The notes under the pieces were generated by a model. It was given only the letters and a program-made list of their open reading frames with translations. It made no database searches and was not told the origin of the DNA. Below are positions 1 to 5,809 of a DNA stretch of 7,398 nt, piece by piece; position 1 is the stretch's first letter, and each line of letters starts with the position of its first letter. The translations under genes were made by a program, and so were the position numbers. The stretch is taken from assembly GCA_030679805.1 (NCBI GenBank), contig JAUXST010000119.1, positions 1 through 7,398 of the forward strand, written 5' to 3'. The DNA comes from Reyranella sp. GTDB lineage: Bacteria > Pseudomonadota > Alphaproteobacteria > Reyranellales > Reyranellaceae.

Positions 1-669
1 CACGCTTTCCACCACCTCGATGGCAAACCGCATGCGGTTAAGCTCGCTTCCGCCATACTCGTCGTTGCGCACGTTGGAGAAGGGCGAGAGGAACTGATGG
101 ATCAGGTAGCCGTGCGCCATATGGAGATCGAGCACCTCAAAGCCCGCCTCATGGGCGCGCCGCGCGCCCTGCCCCCAGCGCTCCACGACTTCCGGGATCT
201 CGGCGCGCGTGAGCGCGCGTGGCGTCGGATCTGATTCGGGCGCGTTGATGCCGCTCGACGAGACCAGCTCCCAGCCCTCCCAATCCCAGATATCCGGTGA
301 CTGCTTCAGTGGCGCGCCGCCTTCCCACGGCCGGAAGCGCCGCGCCTTGCGGCCGGAGTGGCCGAGCTGGATGCCCGGCACCGAATTGTGCAGGCGGATG
401 AAGTCGACGCAGCGTTTCAGGCCGGGAATGTGCGCGTCCTCCCAGATCCCGAGATCGCCCACCGTGCCGCAGCCGCGGCGCTCGACCTTGGTGGATTCCA
501 TGATCACGAGTCCGGCGCCGCCGGCGGCGTAGCGGCCGGCGTTCATCAGGTGCCAGTCGGTGGCAAAACCCTCGATCGCCGAATACTGGTGCATCGGCGC
601 CACGACGACGCGGTTCTTGAGCGTCACGTCGCGAATCGAAATCGGGTCGAACAGCTTCGGCTGAGCCAT
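1..669 (-). CDS. NADH:flavin oxidoreductase, Old Yellow Enzyme family (YqjM-like), C-terminus off window
   Basis: An FMN-dependent ene-reductase type TIM barrel, expected to be cytosolic and to reduce activated C=C bonds or related substrates with NAD(P)H. The 223 visible residues begin MAQPKLFDPISIRDVTLKNR and follow the YqjM class along their length: the FMN-binding segment NRVVVAPM (19-26), GIQLGHSGRKA (99-109), the substrate-binding pair HMAHGYLIH with H183 and H186, and the family signature FLSPFSNVRNDEYGG (193-207). The family is usually about 360-380 residues, so the remainder lies left of base 1. The ATG at 667-669 is chosen because GGGGGGA (complement of 676-682) sits 6 bases upstream and the N-terminus aligns with YqjM. 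One oddity is that the residue matching the redox-tuning Cys26 of YqjM is His27, while the nearby Tyr (Y29) is kept. It is divergent from the CoA-binding gene with almost no spacer. Family assignment is secure; substrate is unknown. Confidence 0.93.
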   Translation of the reverse strand, partial: MAQPKLFDPISIRDVTLKNRVVVAPMHQYSAIEGFATDWHLMNAGRYAAGGAGLVIMESTKVERRGCGTVGDLGIWEDAHIPGLKRCVDFIRLHNSVPGIQLGHSGRKARRFRPWEGGAPLKQSPDIWDWEGWELVSSSGINAPESDPTPRALTRAEIPEVVERWGQGARRAHEAGFEVLDLHMAHGYLIHQFLSPFSNVRNDEYGGSELNRMRFAIEVVESV

Positions 670-670
670 G

Positions 671-676
671 TATAGT
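671..676 (+). promoter_or_regulatory. Possible -10 element (TATAGT) for a leaderless CoA-binding gene
   Basis: TATAGT stands out in GC-rich surroundings and lies 6 bases before the ATG at 683, the distance at which transcription normally begins. The transcript could therefore start at or next to the A of the start codon. This fits with the absence of any purine-rich ribosome site upstream of 683. I could not find a convincing -35 box: bases 648-653 read CGAACA. The call rests on the -10 match and spacing alone. Confidence 0.3.
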
Positions 677-682
677 CCCCCC
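676..682 (-). promoter_or_regulatory. Shine-Dalgarno of the flavin oxidoreductase gene
   Basis: Read on the minus strand this is GGGGGGA, 6 bases before the ATG at 669, which is good ribosome-binding-site spacing. The same six bases on the plus strand are a C run immediately before the ATG of the divergent gene, so that gene has no Shine-Dalgarno at its start. Confidence 0.6.
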
Positions 683-1186
683 ATGAGCGCCCCGGACCCG
701 ACCAAGGTCGATCACGACCGCTACGACGACATTTACCTGCGCAAGATTCTGCGCGACACCAAGACCATCGCCATGGTCGGCGCCTCCGCCAACTGGAATC
801 GACCCAGCTATTTCGCCATGAAATACCTGCTCGACCGCGGCTACAAGGTCATCCCGGTCAACCCGGTGGCCGTCGGCCAGGAAATCATGGGCCAGAAGGT
901 CTACGGCTCGCTCGACGAACTGCCGGTGAAGGCCGACATGGTCGACATCTTCCGCAACTCGGAGGCCGCCGGCCCGATCACCGACGAGGCGATCAAGCAT
1001 GGCGCCAAGGTGGTGTGGATGCAGCTCGGCGTCGTCAACCCGGCCGCCGCCCAGCGGGCCGAGGCCGCTGGCCTCAAGGTCGTGATGAACCGCTGCCCCA
1101 AGATCGAGCATTCCAGGCTCGCCGGCACGATCGAGTGGCATGGCATTGCGAGCGGCGTCATCTCCTCCAAGAAGCGTGCTCTCTAG
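683..1186 (+). CDS. CoA-binding protein (YccU-like, CoA_binding_2 family)
   Basis: A 167-residue cytosolic Rossmann-fold protein of the stand-alone CoA-binding family, related to the nucleotide-binding domain of succinyl-CoA synthetase alpha. Its biochemical role is not established. Visible features are a short N-terminal helix, then strand and glycine turn TIAMVGASANWNRPSY (28-43), a second strand YKVIPVNP (54-61) followed by the typical G-x-K-VYGSLDELP segment, the strand ADMVDIF (84-90), AKVVWMQLGVVN (108-119) and the family signature VVMNRCPKIE (133-142) with Cys138. The length is typical for alphaproteobacterial members. An upstream in-frame ATG at 668 would add five residues (MYSPP) and overlap the divergent gene's start codon. 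The start at 683 is preferred because family members begin near this point, although neither has a clear ribosome site. It ends 9 bases before the exporter gene, so the two are probably co-transcribed. Confidence 0.9.
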   Translation: MSAPDPTKVDHDRYDDIYLRKILRDTKTIAMVGASANWNRPSYFAMKYLLDRGYKVIPVNPVAVGQEIMGQKVYGSLDELPVKADMVDIFRNSEAAGPITDEAIKHGAKVVWMQLGVVNPAAAQRAEAAGLKVVMNRCPKIEHSRLAGTIEWHGIASGVISSKKRAL

Positions 1187-1195
1187 GATCCTGCC

Positions 1196-1828
1196 ATGCC
1201 AGATTTTTCCACCCTTGCCTTGTTTGCTGCAGCTTGCCTTGTTCTGTGCGCCACGCCCGGCCCGGACATGCTGCTCATCGCCTCGCGCAGCATCAGCCAG
1301 GGAAGGGCCTCGGGGTTTGCGACCCTGGCCGGCATCCAGGTCGGCACCTATTGCCATGCCCTCGCCGCGGCGCTCGGCCTGTCGCAGCTCTTCCTCGTCG
1401 TTCCGATCGCCTACGATGTCGTCCGTTACGCCGGCGCTGCCTACCTTCTCTACCTCGCCTGGCAGGCGTTTCGTTCGACGGGCACGACGCTTGAGCCCAC
1501 CGCCGGGCTGCGCCGCTACCCGATCGCGGTGGTGTTCCGGCAAGGTCTGCTGACCAATCTGCTCAATCCGAAGATGGCGCTCTTCGTCCTGGCGCTGTTC
1601 CCGCAGTTCGTCGATCCGGGCGCAGGCTCGGTCGTCGTGCAGATGCTGCTGTTTGCAACCATCCTCAACCTGATCGGGATCGTGGTGAATGGCGCCGTCA
1701 TCCTGACGGCAAGCGGCCTTGGCCGCGCGTTCTCCCGCCGGACGCGCTTCCGCCGCCTGCCCCAAATCCTGCTCGGTACGGTGTTCGCGGGCCTCGCCGC
1801 CAAACTCGCGTTCGACGAGCGGCGCTAA
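1196..1828 (+). CDS. LysE/RhtB family amino-acid exporter
   Basis: A 210-residue inner-membrane protein of the LysE/RhtB translocator family, which exports amino acids such as lysine, homoserine, threonine or leucine using the proton or sodium gradient. The first hydrophobic helix (about residues 5-20) ends in the family motif ATPGPD (19-24). It is followed by GRASGFATLAGIQVGT, the second and third helices, and the segment RYAAAYLLYLAW-like (residues about 80-91) that is conserved across the family. NPK (124-126) in the LLNPKMALFVLALFPQF stretch is another hallmark. The length matches the family norm of 200-215. The ribosome site AGGA (1185-1188) overlaps the stop codon of the CoA-binding gene and lies 7 bases before the ATG, so the pair is likely translated from one message. 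The exported substrate cannot be told from sequence. The stop codon overlaps the next gene's start. Confidence 0.93.
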   Translation: MPDFSTLALFAAACLVLCATPGPDMLLIASRSISQGRASGFATLAGIQVGTYCHALAAALGLSQLFLVVPIAYDVVRYAGAAYLLYLAWQAFRSTGTTLEPTAGLRRYPIAVVFRQGLLTNLLNPKMALFVLALFPQFVDPGAGSVVVQMLLFATILNLIGIVVNGAVILTASGLGRAFSRRTRFRRLPQILLGTVFAGLAAKLAFDERR

Positions 1829-2358
1829 TGCGCGAGTATGCGGTCTTCACGGAGTTTTCACCTGATTCCAAGCTGATGACGCCGGATTGGAACAGGCGCG
1901 CCTTCACGGACACCGATGTACGGAAAGGCGGCGCGATCCAGTACGATTTCGCGACAGAGATCGTGACGCTGGCACCCGGCTCGTATCACATCACCGGACT
2001 GTCCATGGTCGTCTACGACAGCGGTGGCGAGCCTCCCGAAATGACCACGATCCGCGCGCCCGCCTCCGCGGGCTATTGCAGGCTGCGTACCTTCGATTCG
2101 ACTGGGGTCGTCGACTCACCCAACCTGCGAGAGTTCGACAACAGTGACCCTACTGTCATCTGCATAGGGAGTCCGAGTACCCCCCAATCTTGGGCCGAGT
2201 CTGTTCGACGCCTTCTACGAAATCGAAAAGACAGCACGGATACTCTTGAAACATCAATCGGGGTCGAAGCCGGACCAAATCTACCTGCGCGTGTTCGTCC
2301 AAAATTCCAAATGGCATGCATTCGCCCGGATCAGCATCCGAGGACTCTGAGCGAATAG
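1828..2358 (+). CDS. Small protein of unknown function, probably frameshifted
   Basis: I do not recognise this family. The frame opens with an ATG that shares a base with the exporter stop (TAATG), so its translation is probably coupled to that gene. As written it gives 176 residues with no signal peptide and no membrane helix; the N-terminal part includes REYAVFTEFSPDSKLMTPDW, a strand-rich IVTLAPGSYHITGLSMVVYD stretch and YDSGGEPPEMTTIRAP. After about residue 119 the frame loses coding character: by hand count only about 39% of its third positions are G or C. The +1 frame over the same bases gives a plausible 54-residue tail ending at a TGA at 2348-2350, with about 65% G or C at third positions. 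Removing one C from the run at 2180-2185 would fuse the two into a 173-residue protein. Either this copy is a recent pseudogene or the extra C is a sequencing error. Confidence 0.6.
   Translation: MREYAVFTEFSPDSKLMTPDWNRRAFTDTDVRKGGAIQYDFATEIVTLAPGSYHITGLSMVVYDSGGEPPEMTTIRAPASAGYCRLRTFDSTGVVDSPNLREFDNSDPTVICIGSPSTPQSWAESVRRLLRNRKDSTDTLETSIGVEAGPNLPARVRPKFQMACIRPDQHPRTLSE
2180..2185 (+). other. C6 homopolymer, probable site of a +1 frameshift
   Basis: A run of six C within codons 118-120 of the unknown gene. Reading through it as five C gives ST-P-NLGPSLFDAFYE and joins the N-terminal frame smoothly to the downstream coding-like frame. Homopolymer runs are common places for both real slippage mutations and base-calling errors. 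Confidence 0.6.
2186..2350 (+). pseudogene. Displaced C-terminal part of the unknown protein
   Basis: In the frame one base later than the preceding gene, these bases encode 54 residues without a start codon of their own, ending in TGA. The product is typical of a folded domain: a helix like SLFDAFYEIEKTARILLKHQ followed by alternating hydrophobic strand sequence IYLRVFVQN and WHAFARISI. The competing frame here is rich in Arg, Pro and Thr with no such pattern. It is therefore read as the original C-terminus of the gene beginning at 1828, separated by one extra base. Confidence 0.6.
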
Positions 2359-2392
2359 CCGTCCATGCTGGCCTTCTACTATCGGCGCAAAC

Positions 2393-2402
2393 GGGGGAAA
2401 GG
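2393..2402 (+). promoter_or_regulatory. Ribosome binding site deciding the luciferase-like start
   Basis: GGGGGAAAGG lies directly before the ATG at 2406, with the GGGGGA part 7 bases away. It supports 2406 over the in-frame ATG at 2316, which has no such site and would add 30 residues unlike the family, overlapping the preceding gene. Confidence 0.6.
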
Positions 2403-2405
2403 TTC

Positions 2406-3413
2406 ATGAAGTTCGGCGTCTTCGATCATATGGACCGTGCCAGGGTCGATCTCGGCCGGCAGTTCGAGGACCGGCTGCGGCTGATCCAACTCTACGAGCG
2501 TGCGGGCTTTCACGCCTATCACCTGGCCGAGCATCACGCGACGCCGCTCGGCATGGCGCCCTCGCCCAGCGTCTTCCTGGCCGCCGTCGCCCAGCGCACG
2601 ACGACGCTGCGCTTCGGACCGCTGGTCTACACTCTCAACCTCTATCATCCGCTGCGCCTGATCGACGAGATCTGCATGCTTGACCAGATGAGCGGCGGCC
2701 GGCTGGAACTCGGCATCGGCCGCGGCATCTCGCCCTACGAGGTCGGTTACTACGGCGTCGATCCCGCGACCGGCCCGGAGCGCTTCGCCGAAGCGCTGGC
2801 CGTGATCCTGAAGGGGCTCACACAATCGCACCTCACGCACGAGGGGCGGTTCTTCACCTTCAAGGACGTGCCGATGGAGATGCAGCCGGTGCAGCGGCCG
2901 CATCCACCGCTGTGGTACGGCGCCAACTCACTCGACAGCGCCGATCGGCTGGCACAGCAAGGCTGCAACGCGGTGGTCGGCATGAAGGCCGAGGGCGTGG
3001 GCCAGTTCGCCGCCCGCTACCGCGCCGCCTGGGCATCGCTCGGCCGCGACGCCGACGCCCTGCCCATGATCGGCCTCAGCCGCCATGTCGTGGTGGGCGA
3101 CACCGACCGCGAGGCGCGGTCGGCGGCCAAGCGCGCCTACGCCCTTTGGTATGACGCGCTGATTCATCTTTGGCGCGCCCATGGCGTCGGCCTGCCGCGC
3201 CAAATGATCCCGGCCGATTTCGAGGGTGCGCTGGGCGGCGGTTACATCGTGGCCGGCTCGGCCGCAACGGTGCGCGAGCGGCTCAAGCGGGACAATGAAA
3301 TCGCCGGCATCAACTACTGCATCTGCCGGCTCGCCTTCGGCGATCTGTCGTTCGAGGAATCGGCGCGCTCGGTCGAACTGTTCGCGCGTGAAGTCATGCC
3401 GGCGCTCGCTTGA
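2406..3413 (+). CDS. LLM-class (bacterial luciferase-like) flavin-dependent oxidoreductase
   Basis: A 335-residue TIM-barrel enzyme of the luciferase-like monooxygenase superfamily. Such enzymes use reduced FMN or F420 to oxidise, desulfonate or hydroxylate organic substrates; the reaction here is unknown. The start MKFGVFDHMDRA is the typical first barrel strand. Hallmarks are HLAEHH (39-44), PSPSVFLAAVAQRTTTLRFG (52-71), the conserved LYHPLRLIDEICMLDQMSGG region (79-98) and GRLELGIGRG (98-107), then PHPPLWYGA near residue 165. The C-terminal part has the usual VVVGDTDREA and the late AGSAATVRERL segment. The length is in the normal range. It follows the unknown gene by 47-55 bases and could be on the same transcript. 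Its last 20 bases overlap the 3' end of the convergent ACP gene. The shared border suggests, but does not prove, a functional link with the dehydrogenase operon. Confidence 0.92.
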   Translation: MKFGVFDHMDRARVDLGRQFEDRLRLIQLYERAGFHAYHLAEHHATPLGMAPSPSVFLAAVAQRTTTLRFGPLVYTLNLYHPLRLIDEICMLDQMSGGRLELGIGRGISPYEVGYYGVDPATGPERFAEALAVILKGLTQSHLTHEGRFFTFKDVPMEMQPVQRPHPPLWYGANSLDSADRLAQQGCNAVVGMKAEGVGQFAARYRAAWASLGRDADALPMIGLSRHVVVGDTDREARSAAKRAYALWYDALIHLWRAHGVGLPRQMIPADFEGALGGGYIVAGSAATVRERLKRDNEIAGINYCICRLAFGDLSFEESARSVELFAREVMPALA

Positions 3414-3657
3414 TTCTGCCCTGCTCCTCGATGTAGCGGACGCACTTGGCAAGCGTCGTCACCTTACCATAGTCGGCTTCGGGAATCGCCACGCCCAGCT
3501 GCTTGCTGATCCCGATCATGAAATTCAGGAAGTCCATGGAATCGAGACCGATGTCATTGCGCAGATCCTCGTCGACGCCAATCGTCGAGACATCGAGGTC
3601 CGGCGCTACAGATTCGAGAATCTTCCTCAGGCGGTCGATCGGGTCGGGTCCGTTCAT
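3394..3657 (-). CDS. Acyl carrier protein (phosphopantetheine-binding)
   Basis: An 87-residue stand-alone carrier protein with four-helix ACP architecture. The 4'-phosphopantetheine attachment site is Ser40 in IGLDSMDFLNF (36-46), which opens helix II; helix III follows after the conserved IPEADYGKVTTL segment (about 58-69). The product is acidic, as expected for ACPs. It is not the housekeeping fatty-acid ACP, which normally carries DSLD-type sequence and lies beside fab genes. It is the last gene of the operon. Its ATG overlaps the E2 stop as ATGA, and a strong GGAGG site (complement of 3662-3666) lies 4 bases upstream inside E2, so it may be made in excess over the enzymes. It ends 20 bases inside the convergent luciferase-like gene. 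It likely carries an acyl group supplied or used by the neighbouring dehydrogenase or synthetase. Confidence 0.92.
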   Translation of the reverse strand: MNGPDPIDRLRKILESVAPDLDVSTIGVDEDLRNDIGLDSMDFLNFMIGISKQLGVAIPEADYGKVTTLAKCVRYIEEQGRIKRAPA

Positions 3658-4820
3658 AGGGCCTCCGGCGCTTGCAGGCGACTGTCGATCGCGGCGAGCA
3701 GGCGGCTGCCGCTGACACCGTCGCTCGCCCGATGGTCACCACTCACGGTGGCGTAGACGGTCGGCCGGGCGGCGACCGCGCCGTCCACGATGGCCGGCGC
3801 CGGCCGTACCGCACCGAAGCCGACGATGGCGAGTTGAGGCGGATAGATCACGCCGTAGACCCGTTCGGCGCCGCGTTCGCCCAGGCTCGTCACCGTGACC
3901 GTGGGATCAGTCATCTCCGAGCCACGTAGCCGTGCCGTGCGCGCCCGGACCACGAGATCGCGCAGCGCCGCCATCAGTTGGTCGATCGACTTGCCATCGG
4001 CATCGTGGATTGCCGGTGCCATCAACCCACCACCACGTAGCGAGATCGCCCAGCCAACATGAATGCCCGTCGACAGTCTGGGGCCGCCTTCGATCCAGAA
4101 GCCATTGAGTTCGGGGACGTCCTTGAGCGCGAGCGCCGTCGCCTTGAGAAGCAGCACACCCGCCAGCAGGCGGTTCTCGACATCCCGACGCGCATTCTCC
4201 GCGGCGAGCCACTGCAGGGCGCGGCTCATGTCGATCGGCAGGCTGAGATAGTAGTGCGGAATCTCGCGCTTCGACCGCGCCATCGCGGAAGCGATGGCTT
4301 GGCGCATGGCGGACGGATCGAAGCCGCGGCGTCCCTTCTCTCCCGTGGTGCGCCCGGCGCGAGCGACCGCCGCCTCGATGTCGGCGAGCGTGATCGCGCC
4401 GCCCTGCCCGCTGCCGGTGACGCTATGGGGATCGACGTGGAGTTCGGCCGCGCGACGTGCCGCGGCCGGCGACAGTCGCAACCTCTCGCCCGCCGATGGC
4501 AGCGACGGTCGAGGCGGCGGTGTCGGCGATGGAGCGACGGCTGGCCGGGGAGCAGGCGGCGCCGGTTTGGCCAGCGGCTTCGCTTCGCCGCTTTCGATCC
4601 GCGCCAGGACAGCTCCCACCGGTACCTCGGTGCCGACCGGCACCAGGATTTCGGACAGCACGCCGTCCTCGAAAATTTCGACCTCGAAGGCGCCCTTCTG
4701 TGTCTCGACGACGGCCACCACATCGCCCCGGGCGATCTTCTCGCCCGGCTTCTTCAACCACTCGACGACCGTGCCCTTCTCCATGTCGGCGCCGAGCGAC
4801 GGCATGCGGAAGTCGCTCAT
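3654..4820 (-). CDS. Lipoyl-dependent 2-oxoacid dehydrogenase E2 (dihydrolipoamide acyltransferase)
   Basis: A 388-residue E2 core protein that receives an acyl group from E1 on a swinging lipoyl arm and passes it to an acceptor thiol, normally CoA. Domains in order: one lipoyl domain (1-78) beginning MSDFRMPSLGADMEKG with lipoyl Lys42 in VVETQKGAFEVE; an Ala/Pro-rich linker (about 80-110); a peripheral-subunit-binding domain (about 114-153, LRLSPAAARRAAEL to GGAITLADIEAA) able to hold E3 or E1; and the catalytic domain (about 167-388). The active-site motif is GDHRASDG with His363 and Asp367, so the HxxxDG chemistry is intact. The length is short but normal for a one-lipoyl-domain E2. The start was placed at the ATG overlapping the E1 beta stop, because the lipoyl domain begins there. 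No clear ribosome site precedes it, so it probably depends on translational coupling. No E3 gene is visible nearby. Confidence 0.94.
   Translation of the reverse strand: MSDFRMPSLGADMEKGTVVEWLKKPGEKIARGDVVAVVETQKGAFEVEIFEDGVLSEILVPVGTEVPVGAVLARIESGEAKPLAKPAPPAPRPAVAPSPTPPPRPSLPSAGERLRLSPAAARRAAELHVDPHSVTGSGQGGAITLADIEAAVARAGRTTGEKGRRGFDPSAMRQAIASAMARSKREIPHYYLSLPIDMSRALQWLAAENARRDVENRLLAGVLLLKATALALKDVPELNGFWIEGGPRLSTGIHVGWAISLRGGGLMAPAIHDADGKSIDQLMAALRDLVVRARTARLRGSEMTDPTVTVTSLGERGAERVYGVIYPPQLAIVGFGAVRPAPAIVDGAVAARPTVYATVSGDHRASDGVSGSRLLAAIDSRLQAPEAL
3662..3666 (-). promoter_or_regulatory. Strong Shine-Dalgarno of the ACP gene
   Basis: GGAGG on the minus strand, 4 bases before the ACP ATG and within the last codons of E2. 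By eye it is the best ribosome site of the operon, while the E2 start shows none. It may raise ACP output above coupled translation alone. Confidence 0.5.
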
Positions 4821-5809
4821 GTCGGTCGCACCAGCGCGCGCGCCGCCGCGCGGATGCTCTCGGCCTGCGGCACCGAAGCATCTTCTAGGTGTTTGGGATA
4901 CGGGATCGGGACTTCGACGCCGCATAGCCGGGCCGGCGGCGCGTCGAGTTCGTAAAAGGCCTGCTCGACGATGCGCGCACTGATCTCGGCGGAAATTCCC
5001 CCCGACCTCCAGCCTTCGTCGACGATCAGGACCCGCCGGGTGCGGGCCACCGAGGCCATGATAGTGGCATCGTCGAGCGGCCGCAGCGAACGCAGATCGA
5101 TGACTTCCGCCTCGATCCCCTCGCCGGCCAATGCCGTTGCGGCCGCCAGACACTTCGACAGGCTGCCGCCATAGGTGACGATGCTGAGGTCGCGTCCCGG
5201 CCGGCGAATCGCCGCCCCCGAGATCGGCACCGCGCCGGCGGCGGCATCCAGCTCGCCTTCCATGTTGTAAAGCTGCACATGTTCGAAGATGAGCACTGGG
5301 TTCGGGTCTTCGAGCGCGCTCCACAGCATGCCGCGGGCATCCTCGAGCGTGGCCGGCGCCAGAACCTTGAGGCCGGGAATGTGCGCGTACCAGCCTTCGA
5401 GGCTGTGCGAGTGCTGCGCCGCCAGTTGCCGACCCGATCCCGTCGCCATGCGGATCACCAGCGGCACCGCGAACTGGCCGCCCGACATGTGCGGGATGGT
5501 CGCCGCGTTGTTGACGATCTGGTCGAGTGCCAGAAGGCTGAAATTCACCGACATGACCTCGACGATGGGGCGCATGCCATTTAGCGCCGCGCCGATGCCG
5601 GCGCCGACGAAACCCGATTCCGACAGCGGCGTGTCGCGGATGCGCTCCTCGCCGAATTCCTGCAGCAGGCCCTTGCTCACGGCATAGCAGCCGCCATAGC
5701 GGCCGACGTCCTCGCCCATCAGGAAGACACGTGGATCGCGCAGCATGGCCTCGCGGATCGCGTCGCGCACGGCCTCGCGATAAGTCGTCTTGCGGCGTGC
5801 CGCGCTCAT
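4817..5809 (-). CDS. Thiamine diphosphate-dependent 2-oxoacid dehydrogenase E1, beta subunit
   Basis: A 330-residue E1 beta subunit of the pyruvate/branched-chain/acetoin dehydrogenase group; with E1 alpha it forms an alpha2beta2 enzyme that decarboxylates the oxo substrate and loads the lipoyl arm of E2. The N-terminal transketolase pyrimidine-binding domain has TYREAVRDAIREAM (9-22), MGEDVGRYGG (31-40), and DTPLSESGFVGAGIGAA (59-75), where Glu64 matches the residue that activates the thiamine ring. SLLALDQIVNNAA and HSHSLEGWYAHIPGL with its conserved His residues follow. The C-terminal transketolase domain runs from about 200 (DLSIVTYGG) through VIDLRSLRPLD to VDEGWRSGG and PYPKHLEDA near the end. 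AAGG (complement of 5817-5820) lies 7 bases before the ATG, which overlaps the E1 alpha stop as ATGA. It looks pyruvate-dehydrogenase-like overall, but the substrate is not certain. Confidence 0.94.
   Translation of the reverse strand: MSAARRKTTYREAVRDAIREAMLRDPRVFLMGEDVGRYGGCYAVSKGLLQEFGEERIRDTPLSESGFVGAGIGAALNGMRPIVEVMSVNFSLLALDQIVNNAATIPHMSGGQFAVPLVIRMATGSGRQLAAQHSHSLEGWYAHIPGLKVLAPATLEDARGMLWSALEDPNPVLIFEHVQLYNMEGELDAAAGAVPISGAAIRRPGRDLSIVTYGGSLSKCLAAATALAGEGIEAEVIDLRSLRPLDDATIMASVARTRRVLIVDEGWRSGGISAEISARIVEQAFYELDAPPARLCGVEVPIPYPKHLEDASVPQAESIRAAARALVRPT

Noticed and set aside
149..1765. Very long open frame on the minus strand (538 codons) crossing the flavin oxidoreductase, CoA-binding and exporter genes
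   Set aside because: It lies antisense to or out of frame with three well-recognised genes, is very rich in Arg, Gly, Asp and His, and shows no family motifs. Long shadow frames are expected in high-GC DNA.
2377..2382. TACTAT as a possible -10 element for the luciferase-like gene
   Set aside because: No reasonable -35 sequence lies 16-18 bases upstream (the region reads AATAGC), so a separate promoter cannot be supported.
2316..2405. Earlier start for the luciferase-like enzyme at 2316
   Set aside because: It would add 30 residues that overlap the preceding gene, precede the normal first barrel strand, and lack a ribosome site; the site at 2393-2402 fits 2406.
4059..4955. Plus-strand open frame of 298 codons opposite E2
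   Set aside because: It is a shadow of the E2 and E1 beta genes, whose lipoyl, binding and catalytic motifs are unmistakable on the other strand.
4821..5324. N-terminal extension of E2 to an upstream in-frame ATG at 5324
   Set aside because: The added residues are the E1 beta gene read in another frame and do not resemble a protein domain. The lipoyl domain begins exactly at the ATG at 4820.
419..5388. A 19-base exact repeat, at 419-437 and 5370-5388
   Set aside because: Both copies encode the same short peptide AHIPGL on the minus strand in two unrelated genes (flavin oxidoreductase and E1 beta). Shared peptide plus biased codon use explains it better than a mobile or regulatory repeat.
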